A stretch of 64,000 nt of DNA, taken from assembly GCA_934757845.1 (NCBI GenBank), contig CAKVLQ010000001.1, positions 124,001-188,000 of the forward strand, in the 5' to 3' direction. A program made the position numbers and the translations under genes. The notes beneath the pieces are model-generated. The model saw only the letters and a list, made by a program, of their open reading frames with translations, was not told where the DNA came from and did not search any database. The first letter of the stretch is position 1. The number at the start of each line of letters is the position of its first letter. This DNA comes from an uncultured Clostridia bacterium (GTDB lineage Bacteria; Bacillota; Clostridia; Christensenellales; UBA1242). Positions 13,659-22,968 of this stretch are shown here, in pieces.

Positions 13659-15863
13659 ATGCAAAAGATAATAAATTTTAGAGCCTTTTTGATAATTTTT
13701 ATCGGCGCAATAGTTGGCGTTGTTTTTTCGCTATATATTCTTCAAAAAAATATAATTGCTTTTGTTTGTGCGGGCGTTTTAACGCTGGGACTATTATTAT
13801 TTTTTGTTTTAACCAAAATTTTGTCAAAAAACCAAAAAAAGTTATTTGTTAACAAATTCATTATATGTTTTTTGATAGGATTTGTTACTTTTTTGTTACT
13901 GGGGATTGCAAATTACACAATTTTTGTTAAAAACATTGAAGAAAAGCAAGATGTTATGGTTTCTGCCCGTGTAAGTATGGTTAGCGAAAGGGGCGGATAT
14001 TACTATTGTTTGCTTGAAAACTGCACATTAAATGAAAATGAAAAAGTTGATGGAAAAATTGGCTTTACACTTTATTCTAATGACGAAGTTTTTAACATAA
14101 GCGTTGGCGATAATCTTAATTTTTGTGCAAATTTGGTTGCAAACAATTTGATAAAAGACGGGAAATTTAATAGTTATTATTACAAAAATGATTTGAAATA
14201 TTATTGTTATGCATCAAAAAATGAAGTTGTAGTAAATTCTGGAAAAATGCATTTTGACGAAATTTGCAGACAAAAAGTTGAAGATATGCTTTTTGAAAAT
14301 TTAAGTTATGATAATGCGGCTATTGTTTTTGCATCAATTTTTGGTGATAAAACTGTTATAGACGAAAATATTAGAGAGGCATTTTCTATATCAGGGACGG
14401 CACATCTTTTGTGTGTTTCAGGTTTGCACGTTGGATTTTTGGGACTTGTGATTTATTTTGCTTTAAATTTGTTTAAAGTAAAAAAGAAATATAGTTTTTT
14501 GGTTTTAACAATAATATTATGTTTTTATTGCTATCTTTGCGGATTTTCGCCAAGCGTGGTAAGAGCAAGCATAATGTCAATTTTATTTTCGCTATGCGAT
14601 GCTTTCGGTAAGTTTAGATATGATAGTTTATCGTCTATTAGTTTTGCGGGAATTTTAATTTTGTTGTTCAAACCATTTTATGTTTATGATGTTGGTTTTC
14701 AATTAAGTTTTTCGGCTTGCTTTGGAATTATTTTACTTTGTCCAATTTTCACAAAATTTTTTAAAAAAATTAATTTTAATAACAAAATTACAAGTGCTTT
14801 TTGCGTAACATTATCCGCTCAACTTGGAACTTTTCCAATTTTGTTTCATAACTTTGACAAATTGAGTTTTTTATCAGTTATTGCAAACATTGTTATTGTG
14901 CCAATTTTTAGTTTAATATTTATGCTATCTATTGTTTTTGTAATTATAAATCTAATTCTCCCATTTGGATTTTTATTCAAAATTATAGATTTGATGCTTA
15001 ACTTTGTTGTGTTTTTAACAAAAAGTTTTGGAGCAGTTTCGGAGTGTGTATTTGAAACTTTTGCATCGCCACTTTTGTCTAGCGTGCTTTTCTATTTTAT
15101 TCTAATTTTGTTAAGTGGAGTTGTAAATTTAAAGATAAAAACAAAACTTGTTACGGCACTCTCGCTAGTGCTTGTTTTGCTGGTTTCTGTTCTTTTGCAA
15201 TTTTGCCCGCAACAATTTAAAAGCAATTTAATTATTAATTTGCATAGTGAAAACTTTACCATAATAACTAATAGTTTTAATGAGAAAGCATTAATAAATA
15301 ATGGAAATTTTGATAAAAATGACATAAATTTGATTAAAAAAGATATGTTTAACCTTAAAATTTTTGATATTGATATTTTAATTATGCCGTTTTATAGTCA
15401 AGAAATTCAAAATGAAGTTAGTGAAATTTGCAACGATTATTCAATAAAAAATTTATATATTCCACAAAATGAGAATAATGAAGATGTCAAATTTTTGTTT
15501 GACAAATTAAACAAAACAAAAATAATTTTTTCAAGCGATGAAGGTCAGGCTTATTCAAATTTTGCATTCAAAATTAACGAACAGACCAAAAGCGTTTATT
15601 TTTGCGTGTTTTGTGAAGAAGAAAATTTTAGTTTGTTTTTGTGTAATAAGTTTAACAAACAAGTTTCAAAATTTGTTGAAGAAAATGGTATTTCGGCAGA
15701 TTATATAAAAACTGAAATTGTTGACAAAAAATATTTGGATAGTTTGACGCTATTTGACAATATTTTGTGTTATAAAACAAATCTTAAACAAATCAATGTT
15801 TTTGATATAAACAAACTTTGTGATAAAATTGTTTTGGGGGAAAAATTAAATTATGCTTTTTAA
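13659..15863 (+). CDS. comEC: ComEC/Rec2 family DNA uptake channel
   Basis: ComEC forms the membrane channel that passes single-stranded DNA into the cell during transformation. The 734-residue protein has N-terminal membrane segments, a periplasmic-type DUF4131 beta domain (about 100-200), the Competence core with ISGTAHLLCVSGLHVGFLG (about 245-263) and multiple helices through about residue 520. The C-terminal 200 residues correspond to the metallo-beta-lactamase-like domain but lack the HxHxDH metal motif. The ATG lies 8 nt after a -10 box. It overlaps holA by 11 nt, the usual comEC-holA order in Bacillota. No other competence genes are in view. Confidence 0.93.
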   Translation: MQKIINFRAFLIIFIGAIVGVVFSLYILQKNIIAFVCAGVLTLGLLLFFVLTKILSKNQKKLFVNKFIICFLIGFVTFLLLGIANYTIFVKNIEEKQDVMVSARVSMVSERGGYYYCLLENCTLNENEKVDGKIGFTLYSNDEVFNISVGDNLNFCANLVANNLIKDGKFNSYYYKNDLKYYCYASKNEVVVNSGKMHFDEICRQKVEDMLFENLSYDNAAIVFASIFGDKTVIDENIREAFSISGTAHLLCVSGLHVGFLGLVIYFALNLFKVKKKYSFLVLTIILCFYCYLCGFSPSVVRASIMSILFSLCDAFGKFRYDSLSSISFAGILILLFKPFYVYDVGFQLSFSACFGIILLCPIFTKFFKKINFNNKITSAFCVTLSAQLGTFPILFHNFDKLSFLSVIANIVIVPIFSLIFMLSIVFVIINLILPFGFLFKIIDLMLNFVVFLTKSFGAVSECVFETFASPLLSSVLFYFILILLSGVVNLKIKTKLVTALSLVLVLLVSVLLQFCPQQFKSNLIINLHSENFTIITNSFNEKALINNGNFDKNDINLIKKDMFNLKIFDIDILIMPFYSQEIQNEVSEICNDYSIKNLYIPQNENNEDVKFLFDKLNKTKIIFSSDEGQAYSNFAFKINEQTKSVYFCVFCEEENFSLFLCNKFNKQVSKFVEENGISADYIKTEIVDKKYLDSLTLFDNILCYKTNLKQINVFDINKLCDKIVLGEKLNYAF

Positions 15864-16836
15864 AGATTTCAAAAAAAGTTTAGGACAAAAAATTTATAAT
15901 TGTTATTTTTTAAGTTGTGGAAAAGATAAAGAAGATATTTATTTAAAATCTTCGTGCATAAACAATTTAAAAAATGTGGTAGTGCCAAATTTGTCAGATT
16001 TTAATTTGCAAGTTTTTTTAAGTGAAAATTTAGATGTGGGTTCGCTAAAAAAATCACTTGAAACTCTTCCATTTTTAAGTGAAAAAAAATTGATTATAAT
16101 TAAAGAAACTGAACAATTTAAGGGGAAAGAAGTTATTAATTTTTTAAAAAAATATATGCTTGCTCCTTTGTCGTCAACAATTCTAGTTATTGACGAATGT
16201 GAAAATTCGGGCTTTTCTGAACTTGAAAAAATTGAAAATGTTTGTGTTGTTGATTGCAGTAGGGTTGAAAAAAGCATTTTGCAAAATTTTGTTTTAAGAG
16301 CGTGCAAAAACAAAAATTTAGAAATTGACCTAGACGCTGTTAACAAATTAATTGATTATTGTGATGGCTATATGAGCAAAATTGACATTGAACTTGATAA
16401 ACTTATAAGTTTTAAGTTTAATGAAAAAGAAATAACCAGCAGTGATGTTGACGAAAATGTTTCAAAAAGTGATGAATATCAAATTTTTGAATTAACCAAT
16501 AGTTTGTTTGCTCGTGATGCCGAAAAAGCATTGTTTATTGTTGACGATATTATCAAAAACAAAAAAAATATTTCGTCAATTTTGGGGTTAATTTATAATC
16601 ACATTAGGCGAAGTTTTTATGCAAAAATAAGCAAAGATTCTCTGGCTGACACGGCTAAAATGCTTGAAATTAAAGAATTTGCTGTTAAAAAACTTAAAGA
16701 GCAAACTTCATTTGTTTCGGCAAAACGACTTAAAGAAATGCTTGTTTTGTGTAAGGATATCGACTATAAAATTAAAAGCGGAAATCTTGAACTTATAACG
16801 GGAATATATAATTTGGTGTTCTCAATTTTGGTTTAA
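15853..16836 (+). CDS. holA: DNA polymerase III, delta subunit
   Basis: The delta subunit opens the beta clamp within the clamp-loader complex. The 327-residue length fits. The N-terminal DNA_pol3_delta domain is recognisable by LKKSLETLPFLSEKKLIIIKE (about residues 66-86). The helical collar region has SDEYQIFELTNSLFARDAEKAL and the C-terminal motif for the delta collar, LKEMLVLCKDIDYKIKSGNL. It is translationally coupled to comEC by an 11-nt overlap, with the ATG in the end of the upstream gene. It is cytoplasmic and essential in most bacteria. Confidence 0.93.
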   Translation: MLFKDFKKSLGQKIYNCYFLSCGKDKEDIYLKSSCINNLKNVVVPNLSDFNLQVFLSENLDVGSLKKSLETLPFLSEKKLIIIKETEQFKGKEVINFLKKYMLAPLSSTILVIDECENSGFSELEKIENVCVVDCSRVEKSILQNFVLRACKNKNLEIDLDAVNKLIDYCDGYMSKIDIELDKLISFKFNEKEITSSDVDENVSKSDEYQIFELTNSLFARDAEKALFIVDDIIKNKKNISSILGLIYNHIRRSFYAKISKDSLADTAKMLEIKEFAVKKLKEQTSFVSAKRLKEMLVLCKDIDYKIKSGNLELITGIYNLVFSILV

Positions 16837-16854
16837 TTAGGTTGAAGGAGAGTT

Positions 16855-17553
16855 ATGAAAATTTTTTCAATTAGTGATTTGCATTTAAGTTTAAACAGCA
16901 ACAAGCCAATGGATATTTTTGGACCTGTTTGGGAAGGTTCGTTTGAAAAGATAAAAGAAGATTGGAACAAAAAGGTTGAAAAAGACGATATTGTTTTGCT
17001 TTGCGGAGATTTGAGTTGGGCGATGAAACTTGAAGATGCTGTTGAAGATATAAACGAACTTGAAAAACTTGCGGGCAAAAAAATTTTACTTAAAGGTAAC
17101 CATGATTATTGGTGGCAAGGAATAACAGCACTTCGAAGTGTTCTTCCAAAAGATTTCTATGCAATTCAAAATGATGCATTAAAAATTGAAAATTTTGTTT
17201 TTTGCGGAACTAGGGGTTGGATAATTCCCGAAGGGAAATTTGATACAGAAGAAAATCAAAAAATTTTCAATCGTGAAGTTGAAAGGCTTAAACTTTCTCT
17301 TGAATCTATGAAAAGAATTAGACAAGAAAATGATATTGTTATTTGCCTAATGCATTATCCACCTTTTTTGCAAAATGAGCAAAGCACAAAATTAACAAAT
17401 TTGTTAGAAGAATATAAAGTAAATTTTGTTGTTTTTGGACATATTCACAAAAATCTGAGTGGCTATAAGTTTAAAACAACCAAAAATGGAATTACTTATT
17501 TTTTGTCGTCATGCGATTTGCTTGACAATAAACTTATTGAAATTGTGCCTTAA
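16855..17553 (+). CDS. Calcineurin-like metallophosphoesterase
   Basis: The 232-residue cytoplasmic protein contains all five metallophosphoesterase signatures: SDLHLS (7-12), GDLSWAM (about 52-58), GNHDYWW (about 80-86), MHYPP (about 165-169) and GHIHK (about 195-199). These ligate two metal ions for phosphoester hydrolysis. It belongs to the YkuE/Icc-like superfamily but is closest in pattern to Clostridia proteins with GDLSW...GNHDYWW; substrate is unknown. Start ATG 16855 has GAAGGAG 5 nt upstream and follows holA by 18 nt, so it probably shares the comEC-holA transcript. An intrinsic terminator overlaps its stop codon. Confidence 0.93.
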   Translation: MKIFSISDLHLSLNSNKPMDIFGPVWEGSFEKIKEDWNKKVEKDDIVLLCGDLSWAMKLEDAVEDINELEKLAGKKILLKGNHDYWWQGITALRSVLPKDFYAIQNDALKIENFVFCGTRGWIIPEGKFDTEENQKIFNREVERLKLSLESMKRIRQENDIVICLMHYPPFLQNEQSTKLTNLLEEYKVNFVVFGHIHKNLSGYKFKTTKNGITYFLSSCDLLDNKLIEIVP

Positions 17554-17568
17554 ACTGGCACTTTTTTT
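17545..17568 (+). terminator. Intrinsic terminator overlapping the phosphoesterase stop codon
   Basis: GTGCC/GGCAC stem with the TAA in its loop, followed by seven T. Confidence 0.75.
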
Positions 17569-17671
17569 GTTTTTTTTAATTAAATTAAAACTAATTTTTT
17601 ATAAATTATAAGTTTTAATATTATAAAAAATTATATTTTTTTTAAAAACTATATACATTTTTAAATTTTTT

Positions 17672-17680
17672 TGTTATAAT
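17672..17680 (+). promoter_or_regulatory. Extended -10 promoter of the T4SS-like locus
   Basis: TGTTATAAT (TATAAT 17675-17680), 28 nt before the ATG, with no convincing -35. Confidence 0.6.
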
Positions 17681-17708
17681 AAGAAAAAATAATTAAAAGG
17701 AAAATGTT

Positions 17709-19922
17709 ATGAGTTTGTCGCTATTGAATATTGATATATTGCAAGGAATAAAAGATTTCTTTTATGGAATTTTATATTGGATTTTAACCAGCCTATGCAA
17801 AATTGTTGATTTTTGTCAAATTTTGGTTAAGAAATTGGCAGGAATTGACACAGAAGGTATGCTTTATGGCAATCAAATTGTAAATGGCAGTGAAAACAGT
17901 TCAACTGTTACGGGTGATATAGTTGAAATTTTGATAAGAAGTGATATTGTCCGAAATCTATTCATTTCGCTTTTGGTTCTTGGCATAATTTTGCTTTTGA
18001 TTGTAACATTTGTTGCGGTTTGGAAAACAGAATGGGAGTTCGGAAAAGATGGTAACAGCAAAACAAAAATTTTTAATTCAGCTTTCAAAGCATTATTTAA
18101 CTTTATAGCAGTTCCAGTTGTTGCATTTTTTGGGATATTTGTTGGAAACGCACTTTTGCGGGCTATTGATGGTGCAACAAAAGGCGACACAAACAGGTCG
18201 ATGACGAGTTTTGTTTTAAGTTCGGCATTTGCAAACGCAACTCGATATGAATATAGATATGAAGGCGATAACAATAAATGGATTAATGCAAACCTTGCAG
18301 TTGTTTACAAAACAGATGCAGATGGAAACAAGATTCAAGAAAATGGACAATATGTTATTGAGTATCAAGGTATTTTAAATTATTTTAAAAGTGGAAGCAA
18401 TAACGAAATTCAAGTTGACCAAATTTTAAAAGCGTTCCAAAACAATGCAAAAATTCCAAAACAAACGGCACTTGACAAAAAATATCGTGTGCTTAACTCT
18501 GACGGTTCAGATGCGGGCTACACTTATGCGTTAGAGCAAGGTGAGTTTACATTTAGTTTTGATGATTCAACTTTAACAACAATGTTCTTTGACAACAGCA
18601 AAATTAATTACATCATGATGTATATTGTTATATTTTTCATGATAAAAGCAATGTTAACAATTACATTCGGACTTGTTAAAAGGTTATATTATGTTGTGAT
18701 TTTGTTCATAATTTCGCCACCAGTTGTGGCTATGAGCCCAATTAACGACAAAGCACTTGGCGAATGGCGAAAAATGTTTATTGCAAATGTTTGCAGTGCA
18801 TTTGTTACAATAGGAATTTATAACATTTTCTTGTCAATATATCCTGCGTTTGAAAAAATTAAATTCCCAGGTGTTCCAAATATTATAAACTTCTTTGCAA
18901 GTTTGCTTATGGTTGCTGTTGGCTTGCTTACAATCGATGGATTGTCTAGTTCAATTGCAAAATGGTTTGGCATTAATGAATTGGTTGCAGAATCAACCGA
19001 CAAAGGCAAATCTTTGTGGGGCAATGCTTTTAGAACCGCCGGAACAGGCTTTTTGCCACTTTCATTGGGTGCACAAGCAATTGGCAAAGGTGTTCAATAT
19101 GGTATGACTGCAAGATATCAGGGGCTTGGTGCTGCTGCTAAACAATTTGGAAAAGACGTTGCGGGTGGAACAAGCAGTTTGCTTTCAAAAACGCCAGTTG
19201 ACAATATGATCCAAGGTGCAGGAATTTATGGCAGAGACAAAGGCAAAATTGTTGGTGGACTTGCTGGACAAGCACAAGCGAACCATAAACTTTTGATGTC
19301 CGACAAAGCAAAAATGATGCGTGCAGAAAAGCGTGCATTAAAAAGCACTCACAAAGAAGCAGGCGATGAAATGATGAAATTGCAAGCGGAAAATGAAAAA
19401 TCTTGGGCAACAATTGATGGCCGACAAACAAAAGTTGATGGCATGAAGAATTATATTGATAAGCAAGAAGGCATACTTGGCACTTATGAGAAATATAAAG
19501 ATTTATATTCTGATAAATCTCTTGAAAGTGATGCAAGAAACTATAATTTTAATAAACGAATGGCTGAAAAATACAAAGATATTGATCAAGATAAATATGC
19601 AAAATATATGAAACAAAACGCTCAATATTTAGAAAATGCTGAAAGAATGAAGCAGATTAATGAATATAACGCTCATAAGTCTGAATGGAATAGTGCAAAA
19701 ATGGCTGTTAGAGAATTGGATAAAGATAAATTAGAACAGACTAAAAAAGAATTTGAAAAGTCAAAACAAGAACTTGACAAAATTAAAAAAACTCAGGATA
19801 AGGCAATGGAGGCTGCTGAAATATTTAATAAAACAGCGAAATCGGCATCAAAAAAAGAGAAAAAAGACGCTGTTGCAAAATATACAGCAAAGAAAGATGC
19901 TGAAAATAAAAACAAAAAATAA
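17709..19922 (+). CDS. VirB6/TrbL-like polytopic membrane protein
   Basis: The 737-residue protein has an N-terminal membrane-associated stretch (about 14-42) and predicted helices near 78-100, 118-146, 298-345 (two), 356-381 and 388-420, with an extracellular loop near 150-295. A 310-residue cytoplasmic tail follows, rich in Lys, Glu and Ala and probably coiled coil. Helix order and the large tail resemble the VirB6/TrbL channel component of Gram-positive and mycoplasma integrative elements (the Mbov_0396 type). The VirB4-like ATPase that follows supports this. Shine-Dalgarno AAGG is 9 nt upstream. The assignment is inferred from topology and context; direct sequence motifs are weak. Confidence 0.7.
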   Translation: MSLSLLNIDILQGIKDFFYGILYWILTSLCKIVDFCQILVKKLAGIDTEGMLYGNQIVNGSENSSTVTGDIVEILIRSDIVRNLFISLLVLGIILLLIVTFVAVWKTEWEFGKDGNSKTKIFNSAFKALFNFIAVPVVAFFGIFVGNALLRAIDGATKGDTNRSMTSFVLSSAFANATRYEYRYEGDNNKWINANLAVVYKTDADGNKIQENGQYVIEYQGILNYFKSGSNNEIQVDQILKAFQNNAKIPKQTALDKKYRVLNSDGSDAGYTYALEQGEFTFSFDDSTLTTMFFDNSKINYIMMYIVIFFMIKAMLTITFGLVKRLYYVVILFIISPPVVAMSPINDKALGEWRKMFIANVCSAFVTIGIYNIFLSIYPAFEKIKFPGVPNIINFFASLLMVAVGLLTIDGLSSSIAKWFGINELVAESTDKGKSLWGNAFRTAGTGFLPLSLGAQAIGKGVQYGMTARYQGLGAAAKQFGKDVAGGTSSLLSKTPVDNMIQGAGIYGRDKGKIVGGLAGQAQANHKLLMSDKAKMMRAEKRALKSTHKEAGDEMMKLQAENEKSWATIDGRQTKVDGMKNYIDKQEGILGTYEKYKDLYSDKSLESDARNYNFNKRMAEKYKDIDQDKYAKYMKQNAQYLENAERMKQINEYNAHKSEWNSAKMAVRELDKDKLEQTKKEFEKSKQELDKIKKTQDKAMEAAEIFNKTAKSASKKEKKDAVAKYTAKKDAENKNKK

Positions 19923-19963
19923 AACAAACTAGAAAAACTTAACAAGAAAAAATAAAACAAAAA

Positions 19964-20023
19964 AACAACCTAAAAATGAAGGGCGTCCAATAGGGCACCC
20001 TTCAAAAATTGGTTGTTTTTTTA
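19964..20023 (+). terminator. Nested-hairpin terminator after the VirB6-like gene
   Basis: The outer AACAACC/GGTTGTT stem encloses a GC-rich inner stem (GAAGGG/CCCTTC plus GTCC/GGGC), followed by a T-run. The outer loop is asymmetric. Confidence 0.75.
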
Positions 20024-20166
20024 TTTTTTGTGATAATTATTTGTAAAAAAAATGTATTTAGTATAAAATATAATTATATATATCAAAACAATGTTAATTT
20101 AAGTTTTAAAAATTTTTTAATATAGTTTTGCTTTATTTAAAGGTTAAAACAAATTTAGGGGGAAAT

Positions 20167-22875
20167 ATGATTCATAATATTCCAAAAAGAACCAAAGTTA
20201 AAATTGAACTTGCGTATGGGTTTAACTTGATAGACTTAATTTTGATGATAGTTTTGGCTGCTGGGCTTATTTTGCTAATTGTTAGTAACATACCATATAA
20301 AGTTATAATTTCATTAAGTTACGCTTCACTTGCCGTTATGCTTTTTATTAATGTAACTGACGGTGTTAGGCTTTATTATTCGGTTATTTTGCTTTTCAAG
20401 TTTATGGCATATTCAAAGAAATATTCTTTAAACAAAGAAAAAGGATATAAAGACATTAAACAAATTATTCCTTACGAAAGAATTTATCAAGAAAAATTTG
20501 TAGACTTTGGTGGATATTATGCCGAAGTTATTGAAATAAAACCTCTTGAATTTTTTATGCTAGAAGAAATAAAACAAGATATGCTAATCCGCACTTTTTC
20601 TGGTGCTCTTTCAAGGCTTAATCCCGACCAAGAAGCAAATTTAATAAAAGTTAGAAAACCAATAGTTTTTGATCATTATATTGAAAATGATGAACGAAAA
20701 TTTGAAACTTTAAACAATCAACTAGACAGTGGAGAAGTTACTGAAGCTGAAACTGTTGCAAGATATCAAATTTTTGAATCTCGTATTAATTTGATGACAC
20801 AAATTAACGAAAGCCGAACTTTTGTTGGAGATTTCTTCTATTTTGTTGTTTTTGACAAAAACCTTCAAGCACTTGACGATGTGTGTGAAGGAATTACAAC
20901 ACAATTAACTAACAGTGCAATTCCAATACACGCAAAAATAATTCAAAACAAAGATTTGGCAGTGTTTTTGAAAGCAAATTACACCAGCGATATAGACATT
21001 AAAGAAGCAGACAATCTTTCGCAAGAAGGTTTGGTTGAATGGAGTTTGCCAAAAAAAATTCAGTTTAAGGCAAACCAAACATTAATAAACGGCGAAGCAA
21101 AAAGAATTTTTAACATAACCGATTATCCACTTCAAGTGCCAAATGCTTGGGGATATAGTTTGTTTGCAATTCCAGGTGCAAGAGTTACAATGAAAATTAA
21201 GCCAATTCAGCGTTTTGATGCCGAAAAAATGCTTGATAAAGCCCTTATGGAAATGGAAACAAAACTTTCTTATTCGGCAAGAGAAAGCAAACGAATTGAA
21301 AATCAAACTCATTTGGAAACATTAAGAAATTTGCTTGTTGAAATTAAAAACAGCAACGAAAACTTATTTAATTGCAATATGTTTATTATGGTTGACGATT
21401 CACGAAAAAAAGAAGTTCGTTCGCAACTTAAACAACAAGGTTTTAGATATTCTGAAATGTTTGGAAGACAAGTTGATGCTTTTATTTCGTCAAGTTTAAC
21501 AAGAGTTGATAACATTAAAGAAGGAAAGCGTGGAATAAACACCACAAGTTTGGCAGCAATCTTTCCGTTTGTTAGTGGTGCAGTTATGGACGAAGATGGT
21601 TTCTATCTTGGCTATAACGAACAATATGGCAACATATTTGTAGACTTTTTTAGGCGTGATTCAGAGCGTGTTAACTCTAACATGATGATTATTGGAAAAT
21701 CTGGTGGCGGAAAATCATTTGCAACAAAAACTCTTTTAACAAACATGGCGGCAGATAACAGTAAAATATTTATTCTTGACCCAGAAAAAGAATACGACTT
21801 TTTAACTGACAGTTTGAAAGGTCAAATTATTGACGTTGGTTCTGGTCTTCAAGGTCGTATTAATCCTTTCCATATAACCCCTTCACTTAAAGAAGACGAA
21901 GACGAAAGAAAAGACGAAAAAGAATATCGAACAACCACACTTGATGTGCAAGATGACTATAACGCCCACCTTCAATTTTTGGAACAATATTTTAGGGTTA
22001 TTTTTGAAGGAATGGATAGCGACTCGTTTGAAAAAGTTAACAGTTTGGTTATTGAAATGTATAAACGAAAAAACATTACTTCAAAAACCGATTTGACAAA
22101 ATTAACACCAAACGACTTTCCAATTTTTGATGACCTTTATGCATTGGTTGAAGAAAAACTTAAAACTGAAAAAGACGAATATCTGCTTTCAATTTACAAA
22201 AAGATTGAAATTTATGTTCAAAAATTTGCAACAGGCGGAAGAAATGCAAATATTTGGAATGGTCCAACAACACTAGAAACCAAAGAAAACTTTGTTGTGT
22301 TTGCGTTTAGAAGTTTGCTTGCAAACCGAAACATGGTTTTGGCAAATGCTCAAATGCTTTTGGTAATAAGATATTTGAACAACGAAATTATTAGAAACAA
22401 AGAATTTAATAAAATTCATAACTTTGGTGAAAATGACCCTAACCGAAGAAAAATTATTATTGCAATCGATGAAGCACATACATTTATTGACCAAAAATAT
22501 CCAATAGCACTAGACTTTATGGAACTTCTTGCAAAAAGAATAAGAAAATATGACGGAATGCAAATTATCATAACCCAGAACATTAAAGACTTTGTTGGAA
22601 GCCAAGAAATTGCAAAACAATCAACCGCAATTATTAATGCCAGCCAATATTCAATGATTTTTGGATTGGCGGCGAACGATATGAACGATTTGGTTGATTT
22701 GTATAGGAATGCGGGCGGAATTAACGATGACGAAAAAAATGCAATAGCAACCGCAGCGCGTGGTGAAGCCTTTTTGATAACAAGTCCAACATCAAGAACA
22801 AGAGTGCATATTGAAGCCCTTGACGAAATTAGAATGATGTTTGATGAAAAATTCTATGCAAAACGAAAATTCTAA
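20167..22875 (+). CDS. VirB4-like conjugation/secretion ATPase with fused VirB3-like N-terminus
   Basis: The 902-residue protein begins with two membrane helices (about residues 18-70, IDLILMIVLAAGLILLIVS), resembling a VirB3/PrgI-type domain fused to VirB4. A long VirB4 N-domain follows. The C-terminal motor has Walker A GKSGGGKSFATK (about 508-519), DPEKEYDFL, Walker B IIIAIDEAHTFID (about 764-776) and IITQNIKDFVGS. VirB4 ATPases energise type IV secretion assembly and substrate transfer. ATG 20167 is chosen for the GGGGG Shine-Dalgarno 5 nt upstream; upstream in-frame codons lack one. It resembles the Mbov_0397-type ICE ATPase. Confidence 0.88.
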   Translation: MIHNIPKRTKVKIELAYGFNLIDLILMIVLAAGLILLIVSNIPYKVIISLSYASLAVMLFINVTDGVRLYYSVILLFKFMAYSKKYSLNKEKGYKDIKQIIPYERIYQEKFVDFGGYYAEVIEIKPLEFFMLEEIKQDMLIRTFSGALSRLNPDQEANLIKVRKPIVFDHYIENDERKFETLNNQLDSGEVTEAETVARYQIFESRINLMTQINESRTFVGDFFYFVVFDKNLQALDDVCEGITTQLTNSAIPIHAKIIQNKDLAVFLKANYTSDIDIKEADNLSQEGLVEWSLPKKIQFKANQTLINGEAKRIFNITDYPLQVPNAWGYSLFAIPGARVTMKIKPIQRFDAEKMLDKALMEMETKLSYSARESKRIENQTHLETLRNLLVEIKNSNENLFNCNMFIMVDDSRKKEVRSQLKQQGFRYSEMFGRQVDAFISSSLTRVDNIKEGKRGINTTSLAAIFPFVSGAVMDEDGFYLGYNEQYGNIFVDFFRRDSERVNSNMMIIGKSGGGKSFATKTLLTNMAADNSKIFILDPEKEYDFLTDSLKGQIIDVGSGLQGRINPFHITPSLKEDEDERKDEKEYRTTTLDVQDDYNAHLQFLEQYFRVIFEGMDSDSFEKVNSLVIEMYKRKNITSKTDLTKLTPNDFPIFDDLYALVEEKLKTEKDEYLLSIYKKIEIYVQKFATGGRNANIWNGPTTLETKENFVVFAFRSLLANRNMVLANAQMLLVIRYLNNEIIRNKEFNKIHNFGENDPNRRKIIIAIDEAHTFIDQKYPIALDFMELLAKRIRKYDGMQIIITQNIKDFVGSQEIAKQSTAIINASQYSMIFGLAANDMNDLVDLYRNAGGINDDEKNAIATAARGEAFLITSPTSRTRVHIEALDEIRMMFDEKFYAKRKF

Positions 22876-22920
22876 TAAAAATTTATAACAATATAACCAA
22901 AAAAAATTTTAATTTACCTA

Positions 22921-22949
22921 TTGAAATTGTAATAAAATAGTGATATAAT
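22921..22949 (+). promoter_or_regulatory. Promoter of the 770-residue unknown gene
   Basis: TTGAAA (22921-22926), 17-nt spacer, TATAAT (22944-22949) with an upstream TG; 20 nt before the ATG. Confidence 0.8.
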
Positions 22950-22968
22950 ATGCAAAAAGGATAGGAAA

